A DNA stretch of 64,000 nt from Chitinophagales bacterium (GCA_026928325.1 JAIXKS010000032.1:105879-169878); one strand, 5' to 3'; positions 16,128 to 25,398 are shown, counted from the stretch's first letter. The notes: generated by a model from the letters alone, not told the origin. Made by a program: numbers and translations.

Positions 16128-18434
16128 TTAATAATATTTCTTCTGTTTCAAAAAGTCTTTCAATGTAATTGTCGTTATGTCCAAACCTTTTGCTTTAATT
16201 TGAAGTCCGTTGTCAGATGTTAGCATAATTGGGTTTTCGTTTTTGTATTTCAATGCTACGGACAAAATAAAGTTGTCAGGCGATTTTTTGTTAAAGTCGT
16301 CTGGAAGCAAGGTCAAGTCTGCCCTGTCCATTTTGAGATTTCGTTTGTCAAAACTATCGTTGATTTGTTTGATTGCTCTATGAACGTTTTTCTTTTGTTC
16401 TTCGGTCAATGAAATTTTCAAATAGTCCAATTCATCAATGACTTTTGCAGATAAAACGATTTGATATTGTTTGTCAATTTTTGAAATGATGTCGGGATAA
16501 TCAACAAAAACATTCGTGTCAATTATGTAAATGTTTTCCTTGTCTTTTTTGATTTCCTTTTTCGGTTTCTCAAATTTTGAAAGGTCTATTTTATCAACGA
16601 TTTTTAGAACTTGTTTGGACTGGGTATCATTATTCTCAGGGCTTTCAACGTGAATTGATTCTGCTAAGTTTTTTTTATTAATGCCCTTATTATAAGTCCC
16701 TAACGAATTATTCATTAGACTTTGATTAGGCACTCCCAACTCACATTTTGAGATAAACTCATCGACTAAACCTTTATAAGGTTTGACAATGCTATATGCT
16801 TTATCTAATAAAATTAAGGTGCAATATCTTGATCTACTGGTTGCTACGTTAAACCTGTTTAACTTAAATGAGAAACTTGGGCTACCTTCCGAATATGTAA
16901 AATAGAAACAAAAATCAACCGTGAGTCCTTGAACGCCATCTACAGTATTAACAACAATTCGATTTTGTGTATCATTAAATTTAAAAAGCAAATTATCTCT
17001 CAACAATTTCACTCCTTTTTTAGTAGAAGATAAAAGGGCTATTTCGAAATTTGGATTAAGATGAAGCAATGTAGTTACTTCTGTATAAATGAAATCAAAC
17101 ATCTTTTTCAAATCACTTGAATCGTAATAGAACAAAGAACTCCCTCCTTCATTGTTGTATATAGCCGAAAGTTTATTTAAAACTTGGTTGTCTTTTTGTA
17201 TTTCTGATTTTGATTTAAGGCTATTCTCGTAAAATGTATTTGTTTGCCTACAAGCATTTTCAGAAAACCTATAAGTGGTTGTAAATCGAAATTTAGGACA
17301 GCTATGAGTTGATGCATAATAAGAGAATGAATCTAGCATCAAATCAATACTATTAGAAATCCTATTTGGATTATCTTGATTGACAACAGGTGGAAGTTGT
17401 AAAGGGTCTCCAACCAAGATTACTTTTTTACCCAATAATTTTGCGATTGCAATAGTTCCTAAAAAACATTGACTTGCCTCTTCTAAAATCACATAATCAT
17501 AAATAGGACTGGAAATTTTCTCTATTGCCAAACCACTCATTTTATAAAACGTAGTCAGTAGAATATTACCCTCGGTCGGCAGAAAATCCTTTGGAACTGA
17601 TTTCAAACCTTTTACTTCTTTTGACTCTTCCAATGTAAGGTTTGACTTATATACGACCTCTTTATTTGAATCGGAAATTGAAAAATATTTTTTAGCAAGC
17701 TCAAGAAGTGACCTATTGGCTAATGTAGCTACCAATACAGATTTTCTGTCTTTAGAAAATTCAGCAATTAACCTTGAAATAAAAAATGTTTTACCTGTTC
17801 CGGGAGGGCCTTGAATTATAATTGTTTCCTCATTGTGCAGTTCATCTTTATACCGTCCTATTAATTCTAATGAATTTTCGATATGAGTGGGATTAAAATT
17901 ACCTAAATCATATTTACTCAATAAGATATCATCAACAATACTTGATTTTATATTGTTTTTAGTAACCTGTATTAGGTTATAATAATATTTCAAAGGTGGA
18001 TCAGAAATACCAAAAACTATTTTATCTTCTTTTTGTAATACGTTTAAGAAATCAACATCAACACTATTAAATCCAACATTAAATTTCCCATTCGTTTCAT
18101 GGTAATAGACACCGTAACACTCAGAAGATGATAACACATCATTTTTTCTATAGTGACTATATGTGTTCTCTTTAAAAGCACTCTTAAACACCTCAGTCGT
18201 TTTAGGCTTTGTTGCGGTTAATGGAATTTTAGTTTTAGGTAAGTTTTCTTTAGAAAATGAAAAGATAACCTGATTTCTCAATTCATCAATATACTCAAAC
18301 GCACCTATATACAATTCTCCTTTATTTAACAAATCAATACACTTCGAATCAAGATACGCTTTATAATCCGACAATATCTTTTGTATCTCTCTATTGTAAA
18401 ATTCTATTTGTTGTTCTCTTCTAAGTGATTTCAT
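16128..18434 (-). CDS. SF1 (UPF1/DNA2-like) helicase fused to a C-terminal PIN nuclease domain
   Basis: The ATG at 18434 lies 2 nt after the upstream stop (TGATAATG); the TTG two codons earlier is not needed. Residues 1-190 are an accessory N-terminus. The helicase core has Walker A GPPGTGKT (209-216), motif II as EEAS (318-321) instead of the usual DEAS, motif III GDPLQLPP (342-349), TTYRF near 387, motif V VDGVQGLTVDF and motif VI NRFNVATSRSR. A charged linker leads to a PIN domain (about 634-768) with acidic residues D639 (IIDTNVF), E668 (KVIDELDYL), D720 (SPDNFIL) and D741 (LTSDNGL), all expected for an active RNase. It should unwind and cut RNA or DNA. It forms an operon with the sacsin-like ATPase; defence role is inferred. 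Confidence 0.88.
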   Translation of the reverse strand: MKSLRREQQIEFYNREIQKILSDYKAYLDSKCIDLLNKGELYIGAFEYIDELRNQVIFSFSKENLPKTKIPLTATKPKTTEVFKSAFKENTYSHYRKNDVLSSSECYGVYYHETNGKFNVGFNSVDVDFLNVLQKEDKIVFGISDPPLKYYYNLIQVTKNNIKSSIVDDILLSKYDLGNFNPTHIENSLELIGRYKDELHNEETIIIQGPPGTGKTFFISRLIAEFSKDRKSVLVATLANRSLLELAKKYFSISDSNKEVVYKSNLTLEESKEVKGLKSVPKDFLPTEGNILLTTFYKMSGLAIEKISSPIYDYVILEEASQCFLGTIAIAKLLGKKVILVGDPLQLPPVVNQDNPNRISNSIDLMLDSFSYYASTHSCPKFRFTTTYRFSENACRQTNTFYENSLKSKSEIQKDNQVLNKLSAIYNNEGGSSLFYYDSSDLKKMFDFIYTEVTTLLHLNPNFEIALLSSTKKGVKLLRDNLLFKFNDTQNRIVVNTVDGVQGLTVDFCFYFTYSEGSPSFSFKLNRFNVATSRSRYCTLILLDKAYSIVKPYKGLVDEFISKCELGVPNQSLMNNSLGTYNKGINKKNLAESIHVESPENNDTQSKQVLKIVDKIDLSKFEKPKKEIKKDKENIYIIDTNVFVDYPDIISKIDKQYQIVLSAKVIDELDYLKISLTEEQKKNVHRAIKQINDSFDKRNLKMDRADLTLLPDDFNKKSPDNFILSVALKYKNENPIMLTSDNGLQIKAKGLDITTITLKDFLKQKKYY

Positions 18435-18436
18435 TA

Positions 18437-21400
18437 TCAAAAATTATATTCATCATATAAATCTTCTTTTTCAAAAACGGACTTATAACTAATTGCTGTT
18501 TTTGTATGTTCATTGACTATAAATACAAAATGCCATTTTCCTTTTTCTTCTATATCTGCTAAAGTATTGTAATGTTCAAGACTATAATCCTTTGGCATTC
18601 TCAAAATACCAAATCTATTTTGAGGTTGAGTAAATTCTATTAAATCTTTCTGTGAGTCAAATAAATTGATTTTGTTATTTGTATAAACAGCTAATCTAAC
18701 ATTGTTTTCATTTAGTTTGTTCCAATGATGTATATCAAAAAACAGTAAACCATTTTGAGCCGAACGAACGATTATTTCGTCTGCTTCTGCTTTTAAATGA
18801 TAGCCAATATCTTCTATTTGCTCTATATCATATTCGTGTTTAATAGCTAAAAGAGCTTTAATTTTAGCTGTAGTGTTAATGTCAACCTTATTGTCCAAAT
18901 CATATTCTCCTTTGATTATCCCTTTGATAAAAGTTTTATCGTCTTCTGTAATATTACTAAACGGATTATCAGGATTATCTTCTTCTAATTCTTCTTCTAA
19001 CTCTTCATCTATTTCTTTAGCGTTCGTTTTATAAATCTCCCAAGGTGTTTTACCAAAGTCATCTTCAAGTCTGTGAATGATATCTTCATCATCCCAACGG
19101 TTCATAACATTATCAAACCAAATTTTTGTAACCTTTTCTTTTTGGATTATATCATATAAAAAGTTTGTAACTTCTCTATTTGATTTCCAATAACCTGTGT
19201 AATATATTTTGTTTTCCTCTGTATCGTAAAAAAACTCAATCTGAGTTGTAAAAACTGGAGTTGATTCATTAGGGAATACTTTCTCAATTGACTCTACTTC
19301 ATAAAAACTATATTGATTGATATTTTCAATTAATTCTTGCTCTATTTGCTGATAATTAGTATCATCAATTTTAAAAGCTAAATATCTTGCTTTTTCACAA
19401 AATGTTTCTTTGATTTCATCTATGATTCTTGGGTTTATTGGCTCAGTTTTTAATTCAAATCCATCTTTGGATAATCTTGGAACACCAAAATTATCTGTAA
19501 TAGAATAAAAATCTTGATGTAAAATTCTATCAGGATCTATTTCAAATTCATCATCAATAGAATAACATAGTTCGTCTATAGGTTTCCACTCTTGGTTCTT
19601 ATTTAACAAGAATAACTCTTTCTTTTGTTCATTTGTAGGTATATATTCTTTCAGAATTTCTACTATATTTAGCTCTTGTACTTCTTCGTATGAAATCCTA
19701 TTATCTCTTCTTTTTAGGAGTTGGATACAATGTTCTTCAGAGAGTTCTTGTCGAATACCAATTAATTCTTCAATAGATTTTTCTAATTTAAAATTGTTAC
19801 TATAATCGAATTTAGGCAATAATGACTTATCATTAATGTAGTTTGAATGCTTGAAAGAATACAATAACACAGGACTTACATAAACACCATTACAATTTTC
19901 AACGGTTTTATTGTGTTTAATAAAATGTAACATTTGATTATCACATGAATCATAAACCCTCCTGTTATTTACAATTTTTGTTGGAATAAAATACTCATCT
20001 CTTCCTTCTAACACCTGATCAAAAAATTGCTGATTATATTTCTGCACAATTGATTCGGACAGGATTGGATAACAATTAATATGGTGCTCAAAAGTAGTAT
20101 AATTTTGAATTTGACTAAGAGTATATCCTCGAGACAATAAATAATCCTTAGTTGTTTTAAATCCATGACCACCGAAAAGTAACTCTTTAATCGGTAAACA
20201 ATCAAAGTCATCAAATTTTAATTTTTCTATTATTTCGAGTTTAAAACTGTCATTAACACCTATTTTACTCAAAAGAAATTTATTTACATCGTTAGACGCA
20301 TATCCGTCATTCAAAAAAACAAACTCGTTACAGAATTCTTCATTTTTTTGCAAATCTAGCTTAGGCTTATAATTAGATGAAAAATGTACCTGATTTGGCA
20401 ATAGCCAATCTCCTTTATTTGTTTTTAACTTTAAATTATAAAGGCTATCGAAAGAAAGATTATTATCCTTTTTCTCTTTAAATAGTTTGGATAGAGTCTT
20501 TAAAATTTCAAAATGGTTTTCTCTGAAGTTGTCTTGGTGTTCTATTAAATAATCAACTTTTATTTCAAAAACTTCTTTTTTCTCCGAAAGCAATTGACAA
20601 CCAATCAACCTAAAATAATTATTCCAATCAACTACATAATTTGGTCTTTTTTCATATTCATCAGTGATTTGGTTTGGAAGATCTATTTCAGAAATAACCT
20701 CATTGATAATCGAAGTTGTTGTATAATGGTCAGAAATAAAGCACTTGTTACTTGCTCTAAAAGAGTTGTCAATGCATTTAATTTTCAGATTCTTTGAAAC
20801 TGTTTCAATTTGTTCAGATGATAGCTGGGTTTCCTTATCTCTATTTTCTTTCCAATATTTAAATATTTGTTTGCCGACTTCCAGATGCTTTGTTTCATCA
20901 TCTATAGAAGGAAGCTTCTCGATTAAGTTGCTAATTACCCCCTTTAAATCAGTAATAACTCCTAATTTTTTAAATATCTTTCTCCATTTTTCAATTTCCT
21001 CTATTTTGGAGATGATTTTTTCGGAAATGAAAGAAACCTTCGTAATGCCAATATCGTTGATTATTGATTCAATATTACTTTCATTATCAAATTCAGTCGA
21101 TAAATATGTAGAAGAAATTGCTTGATATGACAGATCTTCACTCTCAACTGATTTGCAAAGTATAAATATGTTTTTAAGGCTATTGACTACATCTTTTTCT
21201 TCTTTGAGCCTTCCCCAATTATTATATACGAACCTCCAAAAATCCAACAAGTTGATTCCAGATATTAGTAATGAATTTACGGTCTGTTCTTTACCTACGA
21301 TATTGGTTGTATAAAACGTAATTGGATCAAATTCTAAAAGTTTGAGCGAAACATTTTTTTCTTCAAGCTTTGCTAACAATTCTGAATTTATTACACTCAC

Positions 21401-23263
21401 GCCAAGAAATGAAAGTTCTTTTGGAATACCCTTATAAAGTGAAGTAAGATTTGAAAGTCTTTTATTTGAATCAATAATAACATCTTCTTTTTTCAATATA
21501 TCTTTTAATTCATCGTTTGATTGAAAGTGAGTTATAATTCGGAAGTTGTTTTCAGGAATTTTTAACCACTCTGCGAATTTTTCAGTTTTTAAAGAGGATA
21601 TTAAATTTTCTTTCCCAAAAATATAACCAAGCTCCAATTCCTTATGTAAAAAAAGATACTCACTTACCAAACCAGAACCAATATCTAAAGGTTTCCTTTT
21701 CGTACCCAAAAGTTCGAGAAACGATTGTTCTGGAATAATTTCATATAGTTTAGTTTCATCAAAGAATACTTCAGTAATTGAGTCTACCTCTCCAAGGTGT
21801 GTTGGAAATATTTTCGATTTTTCAATATTTTTAAGAAAAGACTCTCGTACCTTATCTTTAAATTGGTTTACTCCTGTTTCAAAATTAGGGAATAGACGTG
21901 TGATTTTTTTAAAATCTTTATTGAGAGCAAAAGTCTCACATGCTTTTATAAGTTGTGCTCCAGAAAAATCAGCTAATTTGAAATTATACGATAAGTTTTC
22001 AATAATATTTGAGCGGTCGAGATTCGGAATAAAATCAGCATTTACTATGTAATCAAGTTGTAATTTGGTAGATGACAAAGGTAAGTATGCGAACAAATTA
22101 ATTGGATTTTCTATCTGTTCATTTGGCACTATTATATCAATTTTAGGGCTTCTGAATTGTCTAAAATGATTTGGAATAGATTTATTGTTTTCATCAAGCA
22201 ACTCATCAATTATATCTTGGTCTTTAATAGAGTAGGTATTAGTGAATGAAACCCACTCTGAACAAATAATGTCATTTATTTTTAACTGAATAGTATTATT
22301 TCCATTATTATCTGTGATTATTTCTTTTTCAAAATCGTGTTCCTCGTTTGGTATAGTAATCTTAAGTCTTCGTAACTTATCTAAAAATATGAGAAGATAT
22401 GGGTTCTGAGATAACTCGGTTAAATATCCAATTACATCATTTTTATGAGCTTCTGAAGTAAATTCAAACGCAAAAGCTACAGGAGAATTAAAAAAGTCAA
22501 ATTGTGGTATCTCATCAATTTTGTCTATTTCATTCTGAAATACAGGCATCACTTCCCAAGGTTTGTTTTCACCGGTTTGCCTATTGAAAGAAAAACTAAA
22601 ATTACCAGAGCGAACATAAACATTGTTGGTATGACGGAACACAGATTTAAAACCTATTCCTTTATATCCAATTCTATTTGCATCAGTTTCTTTCGTCTGT
22701 TCTCCAAACAATATTCCACAAATTGAATTAAAATTGTTTTCAGTAAACAACGAACCATTATGTTTTAACAATAAATAGTTATTAAAAACCTCAAAATGAA
22801 CAGAAACCTCATTATTAAAATTATTGTTAGGATGGTCTACTGCGTTTTGAAGCAATTCGTATAAAAATGTTAAGCCTGTTGAAGCTAAGTCTCCTCTTAA
22901 CCTATCTAAAATATTCCTATATTGAGTTAGGTGATCCGGATGAATATCCCCATAAAAACTAAATTTATCTTTTATAATTTGATTACATTTTGTAAAAGAT
23001 AAAACATTGTCAAGTGAATTTCGGAATACTTTAGTACTAAGTTCAAAGTACTTCTTTTCTTCATTAAAATCTGTTGTCAAAACCGTAACTTCATGACCAA
23101 CATCAAAAAGGTCAAACATTTTTTGACTCAAAATAGAGTTGTTAGATAAATTTCTTTTATGAAGTCTCGCACTTACGTTATCCCCAACATCAAAAATTAG
23201 AAGATCATGTTCTTCTATTTTTTTTGATAATCTTAACTCGTATATATTTTCTATTTCTAACAT
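18437..23263 (-). CDS. Giant sacsin-like HATPase protein
   Basis: The 1608-residue product has a GHKL (Hsp90/histidine-kinase-type) ATPase near the N-terminus: N-box FLYELLQNAVDH with E136 and N140, and IGYKGIGFKSVF (198-209), the signature of sacsin N-terminal ATPase-like proteins in prokaryotes. Residues about 24-80 look like an S1/OB fold (VGDNVSARLHKR, then FDVGHEVTVLTTDFNEEKK and ELSTK). The next 1200 residues are helical and acidic without a recognised enzyme, with an Asp/Glu-rich patch near 1410-1450. The last 150 residues (RSAQNGLLFFDIHHWNKLN onward) resemble an alpha/beta module. No transmembrane segments. The helicase-PIN gene follows after 2 nt, so both are one unit. Large ATPase-plus-nuclease pairs are typical of antiphage systems. 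Confidence 0.85.
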   Translation of the reverse strand: MLEIENIYELRLSKKIEEHDLLIFDVGDNVSARLHKRNLSNNSILSQKMFDLFDVGHEVTVLTTDFNEEKKYFELSTKVFRNSLDNVLSFTKCNQIIKDKFSFYGDIHPDHLTQYRNILDRLRGDLASTGLTFLYELLQNAVDHPNNNFNNEVSVHFEVFNNYLLLKHNGSLFTENNFNSICGILFGEQTKETDANRIGYKGIGFKSVFRHTNNVYVRSGNFSFSFNRQTGENKPWEVMPVFQNEIDKIDEIPQFDFFNSPVAFAFEFTSEAHKNDVIGYLTELSQNPYLLIFLDKLRRLKITIPNEEHDFEKEIITDNNGNNTIQLKINDIICSEWVSFTNTYSIKDQDIIDELLDENNKSIPNHFRQFRSPKIDIIVPNEQIENPINLFAYLPLSSTKLQLDYIVNADFIPNLDRSNIIENLSYNFKLADFSGAQLIKACETFALNKDFKKITRLFPNFETGVNQFKDKVRESFLKNIEKSKIFPTHLGEVDSITEVFFDETKLYEIIPEQSFLELLGTKRKPLDIGSGLVSEYLFLHKELELGYIFGKENLISSLKTEKFAEWLKIPENNFRIITHFQSNDELKDILKKEDVIIDSNKRLSNLTSLYKGIPKELSFLGVSVINSELLAKLEEKNVSLKLLEFDPITFYTTNIVGKEQTVNSLLISGINLLDFWRFVYNNWGRLKEEKDVVNSLKNIFILCKSVESEDLSYQAISSTYLSTEFDNESNIESIINDIGITKVSFISEKIISKIEEIEKWRKIFKKLGVITDLKGVISNLIEKLPSIDDETKHLEVGKQIFKYWKENRDKETQLSSEQIETVSKNLKIKCIDNSFRASNKCFISDHYTTTSIINEVISEIDLPNQITDEYEKRPNYVVDWNNYFRLIGCQLLSEKKEVFEIKVDYLIEHQDNFRENHFEILKTLSKLFKEKKDNNLSFDSLYNLKLKTNKGDWLLPNQVHFSSNYKPKLDLQKNEEFCNEFVFLNDGYASNDVNKFLLSKIGVNDSFKLEIIEKLKFDDFDCLPIKELLFGGHGFKTTKDYLLSRGYTLSQIQNYTTFEHHINCYPILSESIVQKYNQQFFDQVLEGRDEYFIPTKIVNNRRVYDSCDNQMLHFIKHNKTVENCNGVYVSPVLLYSFKHSNYINDKSLLPKFDYSNNFKLEKSIEELIGIRQELSEEHCIQLLKRRDNRISYEEVQELNIVEILKEYIPTNEQKKELFLLNKNQEWKPIDELCYSIDDEFEIDPDRILHQDFYSITDNFGVPRLSKDGFELKTEPINPRIIDEIKETFCEKARYLAFKIDDTNYQQIEQELIENINQYSFYEVESIEKVFPNESTPVFTTQIEFFYDTEENKIYYTGYWKSNREVTNFLYDIIQKEKVTKIWFDNVMNRWDDEDIIHRLEDDFGKTPWEIYKTNAKEIDEELEEELEEDNPDNPFSNITEDDKTFIKGIIKGEYDLDNKVDINTTAKIKALLAIKHEYDIEQIEDIGYHLKAEADEIIVRSAQNGLLFFDIHHWNKLNENNVRLAVYTNNKINLFDSQKDLIEFTQPQNRFGILRMPKDYSLEHYNTLADIEEKGKWHFVFIVNEHTKTAISYKSVFEKEDLYDEYNF

Positions 23264-23291
23264 AATATTTTTAAATTAATTCAAATTAAAT

Positions 23292-23408
23292 TTAGGATAA
23301 TTTCAAAGGTGTAAACCAAGCAACAACTACAAGGATTGACTTATCAGCAGATACAATTTCTTCCTTGATGTGTTTTCGTATATCTTGAAAATATGCTTGG
23401 GATGTCAT
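23292..23408 (-). pseudogene. Truncated N-terminus of a phospholipase-D-like nuclease gene
   Basis: A 38-codon frame from an ATG at 23408 encodes YFQDIRKHIKEEIVSADK followed by SILVVVAWFT, the standard first helix and strand of PLD-like (PLDc_2) proteins found in defence operons. It then ends with PLKLS and a TAA, before any HKD catalytic motif. It lies 28 nt upstream of the sacsin-like gene in the same direction. The most likely reading is that a PLD gene once led this operon and was deleted, keeping its start and promoter region. Confidence 0.6.
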
Positions 23409-23747
23409 TCGTTTCTTATTATGGTAATCTACAGTTTAGAAGTACTTTCGATTAGTTTGATGTAAAAGTAAATATTTTACAACTATATTCACAATTAATT
23501 AATATCATTCTTTTAAATTCTATTGTCTAAATGGATAAAATCTCATAAATGAACTATTTTTCAACCATATAAATATACATTTTAGTGTTGTAAAATTGTG
23601 GATGTGGTATAAATGGAAGTGTACTAATTGCCGACTTATTGCAAATAAATTTGCAAAGCCATGGTATCAAAACTTATAAACTTACTTCGGTATTCTATTT
23701 TTAATGCGTTATTGTAATTTGATTCAAATATTTCCACTAAATTTGCA
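23409..23747. other. Gene-free AT-rich region
   Basis: About 340 nt without a supported ORF between the PLD remnant and the DUF4143 repeat. It should contain the promoter of the minus-strand defence-like operon, but no complete TTTG/TAnnTTTG pair is evident; a TACTTTTA box on the minus strand near 23465-23475 is the nearest match. Confidence 0.5.
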
Positions 23748-23750
23748 TTT

Positions 23751-23803
23751 TATCATGATATTTTGAAGTATAACTTCATTTTATCATGATATTTTGAAAT
23801 ACA
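23751..23803. repeat. Paired TATCATGATA palindromes upstream of the DUF4143 ATPase gene
   Basis: TATCATGATA occurs at 23751-23760 and again at 23782-23791, a 31-bp step. Between them GAAGT ATA ACTTC forms an inner inverted repeat, so the block is nearly symmetric. The second copy ends about 20 nt before the ATPase start codon. The same 31-bp-spaced block recurs in the same orientation just after the gene. It could be an operator, or the end of a mobile unit. Confidence 0.8.
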
Positions 23804-23816
23804 AAAAAGGGATGTC

Positions 23817-24962
23817 ATGATTTACGATCGGTTACAAAATTTTCCTGATTCAGGATCAGAAAGCTTGTTTTTATGGGCGCCACGCCAGACAGGAAAAAGT
23901 ACCCTTTTAAAGGCATTGTTTCCTCAGGCACTTGTATTTGATCTGCTACTTAGTGATGAGTATGAGCGTCTCAGGGCACGACCGTCATTGATCAGAGAGA
24001 TACTATTGGCAGATCCTACGATTGCCGTAGTCATCATTGATGAAGTCCAGAGGATGCCGGAATTACTTAACGAAGTTCATTGGCTCATGGTCAATACTGG
24101 TACAAAATTTATACTGAGTGGTTCGAGTCCTCGGAGAATCCTCCGTTCTGACACCAATCTCTTGGGTGGTCGTGCGCTTCGGTATGAACTCTTTCCTTTA
24201 GTTAGTCGTGAGATCCCGGATTTTGATTTGATGCGTGCGTTAAATAATGGTCTTTTACCACGACATTATCTTGCTAAAGATGCACGAAGGATGATAGCTT
24301 CTTATGTTGGAAATTATCTGCAAGACGAATTGATCAGAGAAGCACAAATCAGAAATGTGTCCATTTTTTCAAAATTTTTGGTGTCCGTAGCCTTTTCAAA
24401 TGCCGAAATGGTCAATTATACTAATATTGCAACGGATTGTGGTGTGAGTTCAAATACGGTAAAATCTTATTTCCAAATCTTAGAAGAGACGCTCATAGGT
24501 AGGTTCGTATCTGTATATCAAAAAAGACCAAAACGTAGAGTCATTCAGGCTCCTAAGTTTTATTTATTTGATGTCGGCTTGGTCAATCACTTGCTCAAAA
24601 GAGGAAAGATTTTATATAAAAGCGAAAGTTTTGGTCATGCTTTCGAGCATTTTATCTATCAGGAGATATATGCTCACAGTCACTATTCGGGATTAGATTA
24701 TACTATCAGTTATTGGCGTACAGCATCTCAGATAGAAGTCGATTTCATCTTAGGAGAACATGAAATCGCTGTCGAAGTCAAAGCCAGCGAAAACATCAGT
24801 AGCCGGCATTTAAAGGGACTACAAGCATTCATGGAGGAATACACAGTCAAAAAAGCAATCGTAGTTTGCACCGAACCACGAGCCAGAATGGTTGACGGCA
24901 TCCACATCCTACCATGGCAGGATTTTTTAAATCAACTTTGGGACGGGAAATTGATGAGCTAA
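23817..24962 (+). CDS. AAA ATPase with DUF4143 (PD-(D/E)XK-like) C-terminus
   Basis: The 381-residue product is an AAA_14/DUF4143 protein. Walker A is APRQTGKST (21-29), Walker B VVIIDE (71-76), sensor 1 FILSGSS (98-104). Residues about 195-235 form a winged helix (YTNIATDCGVSSNTVKSYFQILEET). The C-terminal domain has E277 (GHAFEHFIYQE), D309 (QIEVDFIL) and E320-x-K322 (VEVKAS), the restriction-endonuclease-like core. The family is widespread and mobile but its function is unclear; DNA or ligand-linked switching has been proposed. The start ATG lies close behind a palindromic repeat that is duplicated after the stop, so the gene plus repeats behave as a unit. Confidence 0.9.
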   Translation: MIYDRLQNFPDSGSESLFLWAPRQTGKSTLLKALFPQALVFDLLLSDEYERLRARPSLIREILLADPTIAVVIIDEVQRMPELLNEVHWLMVNTGTKFILSGSSPRRILRSDTNLLGGRALRYELFPLVSREIPDFDLMRALNNGLLPRHYLAKDARRMIASYVGNYLQDELIREAQIRNVSIFSKFLVSVAFSNAEMVNYTNIATDCGVSSNTVKSYFQILEETLIGRFVSVYQKRPKRRVIQAPKFYLFDVGLVNHLLKRGKILYKSESFGHAFEHFIYQEIYAHSHYSGLDYTISYWRTASQIEVDFILGEHEIAVEVKASENISSRHLKGLQAFMEEYTVKKAIVVCTEPRARMVDGIHILPWQDFLNQLWDGKLMS

Positions 24963-24983
24963 TAGCTTATACCAATTGCAATA

Positions 24984-25029
24984 TATCATGATAATTTGAA
25001 GTACAACTTCATTTTATCATGATATATTG
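24984..25029. repeat. Second copy of the paired TATCATGATA palindromes
   Basis: TATCATGATA at 24984-24993 and 25015-25024, again 31 bp apart, with GAAGT ACA ACTTC in between. It begins 21 nt after the stop of the DUF4143 ATPase gene and is a direct copy of the upstream block with a few changes. Confidence 0.8.
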
Positions 25030-25086
25030 AAGTTATGGCTATAAAAAGCTTATATATTAGAAGCCAGAACTACTTTTATGTATAAG

Positions 25087-25136
25087 GCATTGTTTTGTCC
25101 GTGTTGTCGAGACGACAAACACTAATATTAAGCTTA
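25087..25136. repeat. Hairpin-bearing direct repeat, copy 1
   Basis: A 50-nt stretch contains the stem TTGTCG AGA CGACAA (25103-25117) and shares most of its bases, including the ends GGCAT and TTAAGCT, with a copy at 25498-25547. The two copies bracket the DUF433 gene. Confidence 0.65.
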
Positions 25137-25170
25137 GCGAGGACGCTAAACTTATCGGATATTTTTAACA

Positions 25171-25398
25171 CTATGCGACATTTTCTATAGAATGTCCTGA
25201 TAGTTCCAACTTAGCATATTGCAAACAGGCCAGAATATCTTCTTTTTCGAGCTCAGGGTGGTCTTCTATGATTTCTTCAATCGTCATACCCGACCCAAGC
25301 ATATCAATAATGATTCCTACTGTCCAGCGCATACCGCAAACTATCGGCTTACCGTGCATAATGACCGGGTCTATGGAAATTCTTGATAACAAATTCAT
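25171..25398 (-). CDS. DUF433 family antitoxin-like protein
   Basis: The 75-residue product fits DUF433: RISIDPVIMHGKPIVCGMRWTV, then a helix-turn-helix-like IEEIIEDHPELEKEDILACLQYA. Family members are usually the DNA-binding antitoxin next to a PIN-like DUF5615 toxin gene. No such partner is found on either side here (only repeat-bearing DNA), so it is an orphan or the toxin gene was lost. It is small, cytosolic, and enclosed by a duplicated 50-nt hairpin repeat. Confidence 0.85.
   Translation of the reverse strand: MNLLSRISIDPVIMHGKPIVCGMRWTVGIIIDMLGSGMTIEEIIEDHPELEKEDILACLQYAKLELSGHSIENVA

Noticed and set aside
23751-25029. TATCATGATA repeats as a CRISPR or replication origin
   Set aside because: Only two copies per side, no spacers, no DnaA boxes or replication genes.
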